DNA of 64,000 bases from Undaria pinnatifida (Eukaryota; Sar; Phaeophyceae; Laminariales; Alariaceae): contig JABAKD010000005.1 of NCBI GenBank assembly GCA_012845835.1, positions 6,948,655-7,012,654 on the forward strand. The letters are read 5' to 3'. The notes beneath the pieces were generated by a model that was not told the origin of the DNA, ran no database searches, and saw only the letters and a program-made list of their open reading frames with translations. How positions within the stretch are numbered: position 1 is the stretch's first letter; every line of letters begins with the position of its first letter. The position numbers were made by a program, and so were the translations under genes. Shown piece after piece: positions 44,709 through 54,890 of the stretch.

Positions 44709-47700
44709 ATACGTGATAACGGCGACGATAGCATGATGGGCGAGGGCGACGAGGACAGCGAATACGACACCGACGAGTCCGACTTAGCCGCTTCCTGGGA
44801 CAGTCACGATGATTTGTCCTCGGATGAAGGTCAGCCAATGCGTCAAGAGTCTTTAGACTGTGTGAGGGCAGAATTTTATTCTGCAGCACAGAGCTCTGGT
44901 AGGAGAGTACGCCAAAGGCGGGTGTGGCTGACGGTTGTCGTTAACGTCGAGGGATTCACTTTACCGACCGTATGATAAAGTAGTTTCGTGCACACGCTGC
45001 TGAGTGTTTTGTACGGTGCACATGTCTGCGGCCCTTTTTTGTATTGTACCAACCATCGCAGGCGATCGCGAGGACGACGATACGACGGACCTGCCGGACC
45101 TCGACCACGCCAAGAAGCCCCGTGTTCCCGCTCCCGTGTTCGAGGTTCTGGGTGACGAACAAACGACCTGGTCAGCGGTCTGGGACAAAGTCCGGGCCGC
45201 GTTGGTCCACCGTGGGCACAAATGTCGGACGCTAGTTCGAGTTATTGAACGGGTGCGTCCATTGAAGCTTGATGTCGATGGCCGTGGAGAAGATTCCCGC
45301 GTCTTTCATAAATGCCGAGTTAAATCCGTCGCCGTCCGTGCAGTAAGCACAAACCGCGGTGCCGCGTTGTTGGAGGGTCGTTTAATCGCCCGTAAATCGT
45401 CCGTCTGCTTGCCGGCGTCCGGCGGTCTTTTTGTTCCGTGCTCGCAACAGGCCGAGGGCAAAACCAGTCGCCCCAAAAGGATGGAACTTACTTGCAGGAA
45501 CGCCGGTCAGTCACGAGCAACGCCCAGAGTCGCCGACCCCTCGAAGCACAGAAATACCCAATCAGCGAAGGTAAGGCCGTTCTGTTGGTTGGCGTTTTCC
45601 TACTAGCCGCAGCATGGTCGACAGGTGCTACCGGAGAGGGTCGAAGAAAGGAGCCTTGGCGCACACACAAAGGCTAGAACGTCGAATATCTCGCCCCGCC
45701 TCCAACTCTTGCGCATACATCCTAACTGGTTGTTCTCACTTCCGGCGTTCTTCCGTCGGTCCCACCGTCTGTATCGTGCCTTACCTTGCATTTGCGCCAG
45801 TGTCAGTGCCCGTTCAAAGTCAAGGTTAGCTGGGGGGTCGATAGCCAACCGAAAATGCTCAAGGTAAGCTCAGCTGCAGTCTTGGTATGGGGCGTTCCAC
45901 ACGCTTATCGTATTTGACAAGTGCCAGTAAAATAACGGGCGTTTCCCAAATTCCCTCGCTCTGTGCCAGGGTTAATGAATATCATCCGTAACCTCATATG
46001 CTCGCCAAATGCTCCCCGGGCACAGGTCTGCCTTGACCACGCCGAAGCGTGTAACGCAGAAGAAACAGCGAACGCAAGGCAGGACTTGGTGCCTACTGAA
46101 ACAATAGAATCTGAGTGTGAAGATGACATTCGAGATTGGACGACGACGGGCTTGCGGCAGTTCGACATGTACAGGTTGGTTTCCGACCGTATCAAACCCC
46201 TTCAACTTGGACATCCAGGGCGCCAGAAGGTGAGCGAAACACCGGCGGTTTGACTGCCACTCTTCCCCTTGAATCCATTACATACACTTGAACTTCTGCA
46301 CGCCTCGCATGCTGTCCATACGTACGGAATGTGTTCAAAGACGTGCTCGCTCCCGCATCCGGTGTCGACCTGAGTTCGTCTTAGGGTTAGTATTGCTTGA
46401 TTTACTTGAATGCGAGATCATGCGTGCACGTGCTACGATCGAACGACTTCTTCATTCGTACAGTTTGTTTTCACACAAGTTGGCCATGTTCACCTTATTA
46501 GGGTGGGCCTCTGTGATGCCATTGCCGCGAAGACCGTACATGCTGCTCAGAGCTTGCTGTTGACCAAGCATAACCTGCGCGCGTAGGTCCTCTAAAGGTC
46601 TTGACCCGCGAAATACCCCTGCCTCACACACTCCTACCTCACAATATGTATGCCCCTATCCGCCCGCGTCAACCAAACATTCCTGCCCGCTGTTGTAGAT
46701 CAGAAACATGGTGAAGAAGGTACAGCGCGAGATGTGGTCTACTCCGACGGATGCGCTGGAGTTCATGACCTCTTTGACTAGTATGCCTGGCTGCTACGCT
46801 AAATATGAGACCGATGCCCTGCATCGACTAAAGATGGTGATTTGGTCTACCGCCGAGCAGCAATCCTTGGCCCGAAAGTTTGGTGGCATTGTCATACAGG
46901 ACAACACCTGCTTGACAAACAGGTGTGGATTATCGCGTTCCGAACCGGGGCCGAAGTGTTCATCGTCTGCTGTCAACACGATAGCCTTACAAGAACGTGC
47001 CCGCGGGTTTCTCAAATATGCCGCTTTCTCCAGATATGTTGTGCAGGTATGATCTGAAACTGATGTTGTTCATCGGTGTTGACTCCGAGAACAAGTCCAT
47101 AGTTTTGGCTCAAGGCTTCTTCTCCGACGAGCAAACTACCTCATTCTTGTGGGCATTGGAGCACTACTGCAACATTTGTGGGGGACACCCGCAGGCAAGC
47201 AAGGCGTCCTGAAGCAGAAACGGTTTGTTCTCTTTTTCGCGGTTCCTCGTGTTGCTAAACCGTTATCGCCCTCTTCGTGGCGCTATAATATTGTGGTGGA
47301 ATGTTTCCCCTACGATGTGGTCGTATCGTGTGGTGATTTTTCGTGTTCGGGGAAATAACGATGACAGGTTCGTTGGACGGTAACATTTGAATCGAACTGT
47401 GTTAAGACATGGTGCGTGTAGCGTGGCGGTGTTTAGGTGCTCCCTGCCACAGACAGTTGTACATTCCCATCGACTCCACATATCATGCGCCGTGCCTCTA
47501 TCGCCCCGTAACGTTTCATCATCTCTCTCCAACGTGCCACGACCGCACACCCCCTCTCCCATCTTCAAGTTGATCGTCACGGACACCGACCTTGCGATGA
47601 CAAGCGCCGTCGCGGAGTTTCTGCCCAATACAATTCACCTGCATTGCCTTTGGCACATCATGAAGAATGCAAGGAAGCATTGCCAAGCCGCGCTCTCCAA

Positions 47701-49827
47701 GAAGGCAAATCCGTTCTTCCGGCTACTCAAAGCCGCCGCTTTCGCCACATCAGAGAAAGTGAGTGACCTCAGCTAGTTCATAACCGTTATACAGAGGCTA
47801 GTTGATGGTGATGGCGTACTATTTCCCACTTTCACTACACCTTCAATGGCGTCCCGTGTGTGCGTCGCACATCCCCTTGTTTGGCAGGAATGTGACGGCG
47901 TCTGGTCAAAAATCGAAGACCTCGTCAAGGGCTCAGGCTGCGAAAAATATGTCAAGGGCTACCTTAAAGAGTGAGTCGTTTGGTGGTGCTATCGATGTAG
48001 GTGGTGGCCGTTTCAGGTTTCACCGAGCATTACACCGTGAAGTACAAGCAACTACAACCCTCCTCCGTACGTGTTAACCGCAGGAGCCGCAAATACTGGT
48101 CACGCTGCTACCATCCAACGACGCTGACGTTGAACATGACAGCATCGCAGAGGATGGAGGGAATCTTCGGTGTTCTCAAGAAAGGCCGATTTGTACACCG
48201 ACGTGCCACCCTGGTTTGGGTGAGGCAAGAGCTCGAAAGACGAATAAAGGACTTCGCTGTTACGTCTCGCCTGTGAGTATTGTTGGCCAGCGTAAGCATT
48301 GCATTGCGCTAATCTGCGTCTACGAACATCAGTACCAACTGAAGTTGACATATAAATACCACGGCAAGGAAAACACTTGCGTGCCTATTATGGTCTGCCA
48401 GCCTTACAAATAGAGCTCAGTGGTGGTTGGTTCAGGGGTGCCGTCGTGACCTTCCGTTATTGTGCGCCCCCTCCTGTACCGTCCCGTCAGCGTCATAACC
48501 CATCATCCGCACGGACTTTGTTGCCCAACTCCAAAACAGGCTCAGCTCCAAGCGTGCCAGCCTCGGCAAGCAGCACGTTGATGATCGTGTCCTCAAGTCC
48601 GCAGAGCCTCTCATGAGGCAGCTAGAAAGTGTTGGAGGCAGCACTTACGCCCGAAACGTGAGTTGGGATAGCAGCGCCTGTCCACACCGTGGTTGTGAGG
48701 TACTACTTCGTATAGCCTTAGAAGTACTCGGGCGTCCGAAGGATGAGGATCTTCGTCAGCATGCAGTAAAGCTGTATACCAGGTATATCCTATATTTTCC
48801 TACGCAAGCCCACCCTGTTGGTGTATTTGTATTCCAGCCCACCCTGTTGCTTTATTTTGTATCTTACCCCATCTCAACGGTACCCATGTTTGACGGACAT
48901 CAATCGCACGTTGTTCACTGCCCTCCACAGGAATTGACGGCCGAAATGCTCGCCAGTGCCGCATACGACACCTCTGTCCTGGCAGAGGGACAGGGTTGCC
49001 ATGACTACCTCGAGCGTTTAGCCACTCAGGCGGGCGACTACCTTGACGTATGCGCTCAGGTGCCAGAGGAAGCCTTTCGGGGAAGTAAGGCTCCAGACAT
49101 TTCCATGTGGGGGACGACATCGTTGGAGTCTTTCGTTGAAGTTGTTCGTAACGTCAAGATTGACTGTGTGGTTCACGTCGTGTACAAGTACACGGATCGT
49201 CCGGTTGGGCACATTGTTGTGGTTGGCCCTGACGGGTTCCAACTGTGCACTTGCCTCAGACTTATGAGGTGTGGCTTGCATTGCAGTCATACTTTGGCCG
49301 CGCTCGTTACTAAGTTGGGCCGCGCCGAAGAGTTCCTCGGCGAATCTATCCACCCTCGATGGCGGACTTCTCTTGAGCCATGGAGTTTGTACAGTGCGGG
49401 TCTGAGCCCTTTTGACGGGCATGAACGTGGCACGTACACGGACGGATTCACGGGCGATTATGGTGACATGGACCTTGAGGATTCTCAGGACGGCCCGGCC
49501 GGCGGTGCTGTATCCATCCCGAGAGGCAGGTTCTACGCGGACTTTTTTGCGCGTGTCACGAAGTTGGTCAGCGCTGCATCCGACAATTACGACGGTACCC
49601 CAGCTTCGTATGCGCGATATAACGAACTGTTTGATAGATTTGGCCGTGATGTTAACGCAACCATTATGGCACCCGTCGTTGCGGATGGCGTGACGGGACT
49701 GGGCAACCCTCCGCTTCCCGTCTCGAAGACACGAAAGGAAACTAGACATAAGGACGGTTTTGAGGGACGCCCCAAAAAGAAGGCCAAGGGCGGGGACACT
49801 ACCAGTTGCGTAGACGTCGCGAACTAG
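44709..49827 (+). CDS. FAR1/FHY3-like MULE transposase with SWIM finger
   Basis: Exons: 44709-44829, 45062-45252, 45451-45570, 45801-45863, 46026-46229, 46699-46922, 47047-47194, 47570-47758, 47888-47970, 48084-48272, 48540-48657, 48931-49827; phases agree throughout. An acidic start (ATG at 44733) precedes a FAR1-type DNA-binding region (MELTCRNAGQSRA, CQCPFKVKVSW, VCLDHAE). The MULE core follows: GGIVIQDNTCLTNRYDLKLM (first Asp), LIVTDTDLAM (second Asp), HCLWHIMKN, and RMEGIFGVLKKG (Glu). The SWIM finger is CTCLRLMRCGLHCSH. A basic GRPKKKAKGG near the C-terminus is a likely nuclear signal. The intron after 47194 begins GC. Introns 45253-45450 and 48658-48930 are stop-free multiples of three, so may be retained. 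It would cut and join the element's ends; no break was found. Confidence 0.88.
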
Positions 49828-50560
49828 ACATGGGTAGCCTCCGTTGCCGTCTGAGTGTTGTGAAATTTGAGGGGATACAACATTTTTGTATCTTATTTGT
49901 ATATAGAAGCCAAACTCGGCGAGCGGGGAGCGTTGAAAGGCGCCCTCCCGGGGACGGGTTGCTTGATCCCCGGGGAGGGGGGGGGGGTCCCCGGGATGGG
50001 GGGGGGTTCCAATCTGTTAGGGGGTCTTTTTCCTCCCAGGTATTTTTTTTTGTTTACCCTGTTTTAGACCTGGGTAGCCTCCGTTTCCGTCTGAGTGTTG
50101 TGAAATTTGAGGGGATACCACATTTTTGTGTATTGTTTGTATATTGAAGCCAAGCTCGGCGAGCGGGGAGCGTCGAAAGGCGCCCTCCCGGGGACGGGTT
50201 GCTTCATCCACGGGGAGGGGGGGGGGGTCCCCGGGATGGGGAAGGGGGGGCGGGGAAGGGGGGACTCCAGTATTTTTGAGGGCGTTTTCCTCCCAGGTAT
50301 ATTTTTTTGTTCACCCAGTTAGACCTGCGTAGCCTCCGTTGCCGTCTGAGTAGTGTGAAATTTGAGGGGATACCACATTTTTGTGTCTTGTTTGTATATA
50401 GAAGGCAAACTCGGCGAGCGGGGAGCGTCGAATGGCGCCCTCCCGGGGACGGGTTGCTTGATCCCCGGGGAGGGGGGGGAGGGGGGGGGGGGGCGGGGGG
50501 CGGGATGGGGGGGGGTTCTAATATTTTTGGGGGCGTTTTCCTCCCAGGGATCTGTTTTCC
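49828..50560 (+). repeat. Three ~250-bp tandem repeats after the transposase
   Basis: Units begin at about 49826, 50066 and 50320: GACCTGGGTAGCCTCCGTTG, CCGTCTGAGTGTTGTGAAAT, ACTCGGCGAGCGGGGAGCG, CCCGGGGACGGGTTGCTT, long G-runs, and TTTTCCTCCCAGGTAT. The first unit starts within the last codons. They lie inside the MULE and may form its 3' untranslated region. Confidence 0.9.
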
Positions 50561-50843
50561 CTGTTTTGGGTTTCCATTTTTTTGGGAGGCGTTTGTTTCC
50601 GGGGATGTAATATTATCCTCCCTTCCGGGTCTTTTCTTCTATCCCCGTTTTATTTTGTGTTACGTACAGCAGTGCGCATGTGTCCCCGGGGTGTTTATTT
50701 GTACATATGATCATGATACATTTGTTTTGCTCTGCGAGCCGTGCAAGGCTGTTATAAGAAACGCCTACCAACCAAAGTGGTAGCACAATGTATTGAGTTT
50801 TTTTTAAACCCTAGGGAAATAATTACTCTTCACGTAAATCAAT

Positions 50844-51109
50844 TTTGCACCCTGTCTTTGAGAGTTGGAATCTGAATTGGCAGGGTTGTTCATGACAGGA
50901 CTCTTTCTTGAGTTTTGATTTTTTTCGTGCGTCAGTTTGGGTCATACTGTATTGATAGTTGTTGGAGAAAAATTCCAAAACAATGCGAAATGCACCCCAT
51001 TATTAGGTAAAAAAATAAAATGTAAAATCATCCGTCAGTTTTTTCATCTTCTCATGAAGACCAACCGTGCCAATTTTCAGACTCCAACTGTCAAAAACCA
51101 GGGTGCAAA
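50844..51109. mobile_element. 266-bp foldback element in the MULE
   Basis: The left arm TTTGCACCCTGTCTTTGAGA... (50844-50888) is matched by an inverted arm at 51062-51109 ending CCAGGGTGCAAA. No coding capacity. It is nested in the MULE 3' region. Confidence 0.75.
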
Positions 51110-51116
51110 GGTTTGA

Positions 51117-51494
51117 CACCTCGGACAGATCATGATCTAGATCATCTATTATGAATAGATCCTATCTATCTGCTGTCGTTATTATATGTTTTTTTGCAGG
51201 ATATCTGTGTATGTAGTACAGATCCAACCCAGGAAGAATGTGCTATTTACGGGGGACCATAGTAAATAGGACCAAATATTGTTAGTCAAAATAGGGAAAT
51301 ATATCGGTTTTTGTGTGTACCGTAGGTCCTATTTACTATGGTCCCCCGTAAATAGATTCTGCTGATCGTATATACTCGTACGGATCCACACCCGGCAACA
51401 TGACCTACAGTAGTCCATGCAGGTCTTATAGATCAGGCATCTGTCTGCCCTGAACGACACAGATCATAAAAGGAGATCTGATCTGTCCGAGGTG
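51117..51494. mobile_element. Foldback segment with CACCTCGGACAGATCA ends
   Basis: CACCTCGGACAGATCA (51117-51132) is inverted exactly at 51479-51494. It contains the 113-bp palindromic element at 51243-51355 and AGATC-rich sequence similar to 18640-18760. Confidence 0.6.
51243..51355. mobile_element. 113-bp palindromic element
   Basis: Arms 51243-51273 and 51325-51355 are perfect 31-base inverted copies (start CTATTTACGGGGGACCATAG), around a 51-base AT-rich centre. Too short to encode protein. The perfect match suggests recent origin. Confidence 0.85.
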
Positions 51495-51941
51495 TGAAAG
51501 GTTTGAACCAGAAAAAAAGACTCGCCCTGTGGCTGGAACCAACCCGTAGTTTACCTGTTTTCTGCTGGGTTTTTTTTTGTTTGCCTGATAAATTGAAAAA
51601 TCTACGTAGTCTTTCCGCAAACACGACACGGCCAATTGTACGACGGACTTGGGGTCGCTTCCTGTGTCCGCCGCCGAAGACTCATATATAGGTACTGCTG
51701 TAGTATCATTACCGGTATGTATGTATGTGCTGAACACAGCAGGTTGAAGATGATACTGTCAGGCTGCTGTGCTGCTGTGCTGCTCGTGCCGACATAGCTG
51801 CTCGAATCTAGCGCTGGAGACTGGATTGCAAAAATGCTAAAGGCTATTGCGAGCGGCTTTGCCTTCGTGTCGTGCTTAGTCACGCTGCGTGGCCGGGTGG
51901 CATGTGTGGGACGTAAGGGAGATGAGATCGTGAGATCGCCC

Positions 51942-52046
51942 GCGTGCCAAACGGTTTTATATGAGGTTGGACGGCGCAGATATCCGTGGATGGTGTCTTA
52001 TCGTCCCCGGAGTTGATTTCTTGAACACAACTCGCGAGTTGTGTTT
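51942..52046 (-). repeat. MULE right terminal inverted repeat
   Basis: Begins GCGTGCCAAACGG and ends CTCGCGAGTTGTGTTT. Similarity to the solo end at 41491 extends another ~110 bases inward (from 51831), which the left terminus lacks. Confidence 0.92.
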
Positions 52047-52639
52047 ACCGGCTTCCGTCACCAATGTGACCGTTACAAATTACACAGCTACCGATGTTTG
52101 TATTATACGATCTTTATGTTGGGGTGCATTCGTTCGTAATGAACGGGGCACCTTACGTATGCAGGTGTATTTTTTGTCGTTGTGTTCGCCCCGGAACACA
52201 GGCGCCCAGTGGTGTCACAACCAAGACAGACACCCCCCAAAATGACCTGATCTACATTTTGGGGGGGGCACGGTTAGTGAACTATACTAAAAAGTCACCT
52301 GTAACCCCCACCCCCACCGACTTCAAGATTGACGTCGCCTTCATAAGCCTTTCCCCCCTCCCTTTCCCATTGAATGCAACGTTAGTTGTACTTGCTTATT
52401 ATCCTTCTGACGCGTCTTGGTTACCATGATGTACCCCCCCCCGACCCCCGCCGATATACACTCCCCCCCCCCCACACACACACTTGATGTTCCTCCCCCC
52501 CCCACTCGACGTACCTTCCCCACACCACGCCCCCGATGAATCCCCCCCGGGCCCCTTTCACAGTATTTTTTTATAAGCCTGGGTCTTGCTTTCCGCCCCC
52601 CCCCGTCTCTTGGGATGCACACACAGCGAAAGCAACATA
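52047..52639. other. Low-complexity C-rich stretch between MULE and LINE
   Basis: C-runs and CCCCCACCCCC-type sequence, with an open stretch to 52245 lacking recognisable domains. Nothing else is supported. Confidence 0.5.
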
Positions 52640-54115
52640 TAGGAGAGGGTAAATCACAAGTAGGCAAGATGGGTGCGATACTAACAGACCCGCACCTTGA
52701 CACTAGGATGATAACATGTGTATTTTTATTAATGTTGACAAAGTTAGAGTATGCAGGAGAAGTATGGGGAGGGAACGCGACGTTCGTAAAACAACTGGAA
52801 ACAGTGCAGGTGGTAGCAGCTAAAAAGATACTAGGATGCTCAAGTACAACGAGTAATACTGTATTAAGAACAGAACTGGGAATGTACTGTTGTTATGGCA
52901 TTCCCCTGGGAGCCCAACGCGCTGGAGTGTTCTGTACCCTTTTCCCCGTCGTACGTTCTTCGTTTGAGGTTTTCTGTTGTAGCATTTTCCCTGAGGCTTC
53001 GTAGCCTCGGAGGGTAGAGGTGTGGGAGTAGGTTGTGAAGAGCCGCATCTTCGAGTCATGTTCTACATCGTGGAACCGGTGCTTCCCCGAATCTTCCATA
53101 TTTCTGCATAATATACGGCTCATCAGGGGGGGCTAGTGTTATGGTATTCCCCTGGAACCTAACCAAGGCGTAACATATGGGATACGACTGGATATAAAGG
53201 GGTTTCACATGGCTTTGAAGGCATGTGTGTATAGGGAAAAGGGGATGATGCTTTTGCCCCGCGGAATTGAACGCTATTCAGTTCGTCCGTGGCGTGTGTG
53301 GAACTAATACAAGAGCTTATCTAGTACAAGTGAGTGGCCAACGTGGAACCTGCCTAGTAGAAAAACCTGCAAAGGGTGGCCTGCGTCTGTAACAGCCCCT
53401 TGATCTTATTATTGTACCCACTTGAAACAAATAGAGACGTGAGGAAGTTGAAATGACAATATACCAGGTATAAAGTAAAGAATGGGCCAGGAAAGAGGTT
53501 GCCAGCCACAGTTGATAGGGCTGTGTGGGAGCAAATAACAAAAGCGCGACCTGGAATAAGATGGGATAACGTTGTCGAGAAAGTATAAAAAAAGGGTTTA
53601 TTGGGAGACCAAGAAGAGGTACTGTCTATAGAGAAGTTACGAGTACAAAAGACAGCAAGTAAAATAAATAACAAAAAAAAGGAAAAGGAAAGCGCTAAGA
53701 AATAAGGTGAAAGAGGAGAAGCACTTACTACGGGTTAAAGGGGGGTTGACGGAAGATATTGGAATGAAAACATATCTGCACGGCCCAATGGACTACGCCA
53801 AAAAATTGAATTTACGATTTGGTGTAGGGAACCTGGACCTAAAGGAAAGAAGGAAGAGATATACCAATAGTCGGGAGGAGGAGTACGTGGCTACCAACAT
53901 GTGCCTGTGTGGCACAACAATAGAGTATAGGACTCACATAGTAGGATAATAATGTGAAATATACAAGGAGGAACGGGATGCGTTATAGAGGAGATGAGGA
54001 AATTAGGCGCATGTGACATGGAAGAGTTCGGTAGACTAGAGAGTAGCGAGAAAGCGATCGCTATCCTGGAAGATATGGTGGCCGCAGACGGCGACACAGG
54101 ACGGGGATAGGATAA
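52640..54115 (+). pseudogene. LINE 3' half, broken and interrupted
   Basis: 52650-52890 reads VGKMGAILTDPHLDTRMITC ... LTKLEYAGEVWGGN ... LETVQVVAAKKILGCS ... TELGMY, the region after the polymerase in many non-LTR retrotransposons. Coding is cut at 52893 by ~0.5 kb of other repeat carrying two CATTCCCCTGG copies. It resumes near 53400 (RDVRKLKW-type, then DRAVWEQITKARPGIRWDNV after frame changes) and ends with LNLRFGVGNLDLKERRKRY, MCLCGTTIEYRTHIVG and GRLESSEKAIAILEDM. Stops and frameshifts make it inactive. The 3' untranslated part, to about 54360, matches 23215-23645. Confidence 0.82.
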
Positions 54116-54524
54116 GCAAACATTTTCTATGTAATATATGGAAAAAGCGTAATGAGCGCCCAAATGTTGGAGGTGTCTCTATTAGGAGTAGGAACGGTGC
54201 TCCGTCTCAAAAGGGATGCGTGGTCAATGGTCAAATAACTAATGCAAGCAACAAATGAGTACGCCCCCCCTCCGCCCCCCCCCGGCGTCTCGAAAGGGAT
54301 GGGTGGCCAATGTTCCATGACTAAGGCAAGAAAAATATGAGTACGTCCTCCACCCCCCACCCCCGGACTGCAAAATAATAGTTAAATAATGGTGACATTG
54401 CGTACCCAAGAAAACACCAACAAAAAAAAAAAGTGCTCTGCACCCCGCGGCAGGAAGGAATTCGGACAGCGTAGCTCTTCGTCATGGCGGTGCATAGATA
54501 CCGGTCAGTGCGGCATGAATGGCA

Positions 54525-54890
54525 TCTGAACAACGAGCGCCGACACCTGGGGTACACGCCAAAAAGAGAAAACGACACCACACGCCAAAAAGAGGTCAGA
54601 GCGGAAAACAAACCGGCGCGCTGTGATCACAGGACGAACTAAGAAAAACGTCACTTTTTCCTTCTTTTCAGTTGTTTTTTGTAACCCCCCCCCCACCCTT
54701 CCCCTGCCTAGAGGCCCTAGACAGTGGGGGTCTCTATAATCAAGTGAAAAACAGAAGCAAAAGTTTTCTCTTACTTCGTCCATGGGGATCACAGCGCTCC
54801 GAATAGTTTTTCATTGTGATCATTTTCGGTGTGTGGTGTCGTTTTCTCTTTTTTTCGTGTGCCCCTGCGACACCCATACATACAGCAGCC
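54525..54890. mobile_element. ~365-bp foldback element
   Basis: CCAAAAAGAGAAAACGACAC with CACACGCC (54551-54580) is inverted at 54832-54862, with outer CACCTGGGGTACAC-like and inner GCGCTGTGATC blocks also matched. No coding capacity. Confidence 0.65.

Larger units (their letters stand above)
41717..52046 (+). mobile_element. ~10.3-kb Mutator-like (MULE) transposon
   Basis: Bounded by 105-bp terminal inverted repeats (41717-41821 and 51942-52046) that differ at about six positions. It encodes a FAR1/FHY3-like MULE transposase with D, D and E catalytic positions and a SWIM finger, and upstream exons for a long repeat protein. Each terminus is a palindrome (AACACAACTCG plus its complement). 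ACCGG flanks both sides (41711-41715, one base from the end, and 52047-52051), a shorter match than the usual 8-11-bp duplication, so the target duplication is unsettled. Internal 3' sequence carries G-rich tandem repeats and foldback elements. High similarity of the ends suggests a fairly recent insertion. Confidence 0.88.

Noticed and set aside
49018-49749. Minus-strand 243-codon open frame
   Set aside because: Antisense to the last transposase exon with its SWIM finger; no family resemblance of its own.
41491-52042. LTR retrotransposon with 211-bp direct repeats
   Set aside because: The direct repeats are MULE ends: an inverted partner lies at 41717-41821 and the enclosed gene is a MULE transposase, with no gag, integrase or polymerase.
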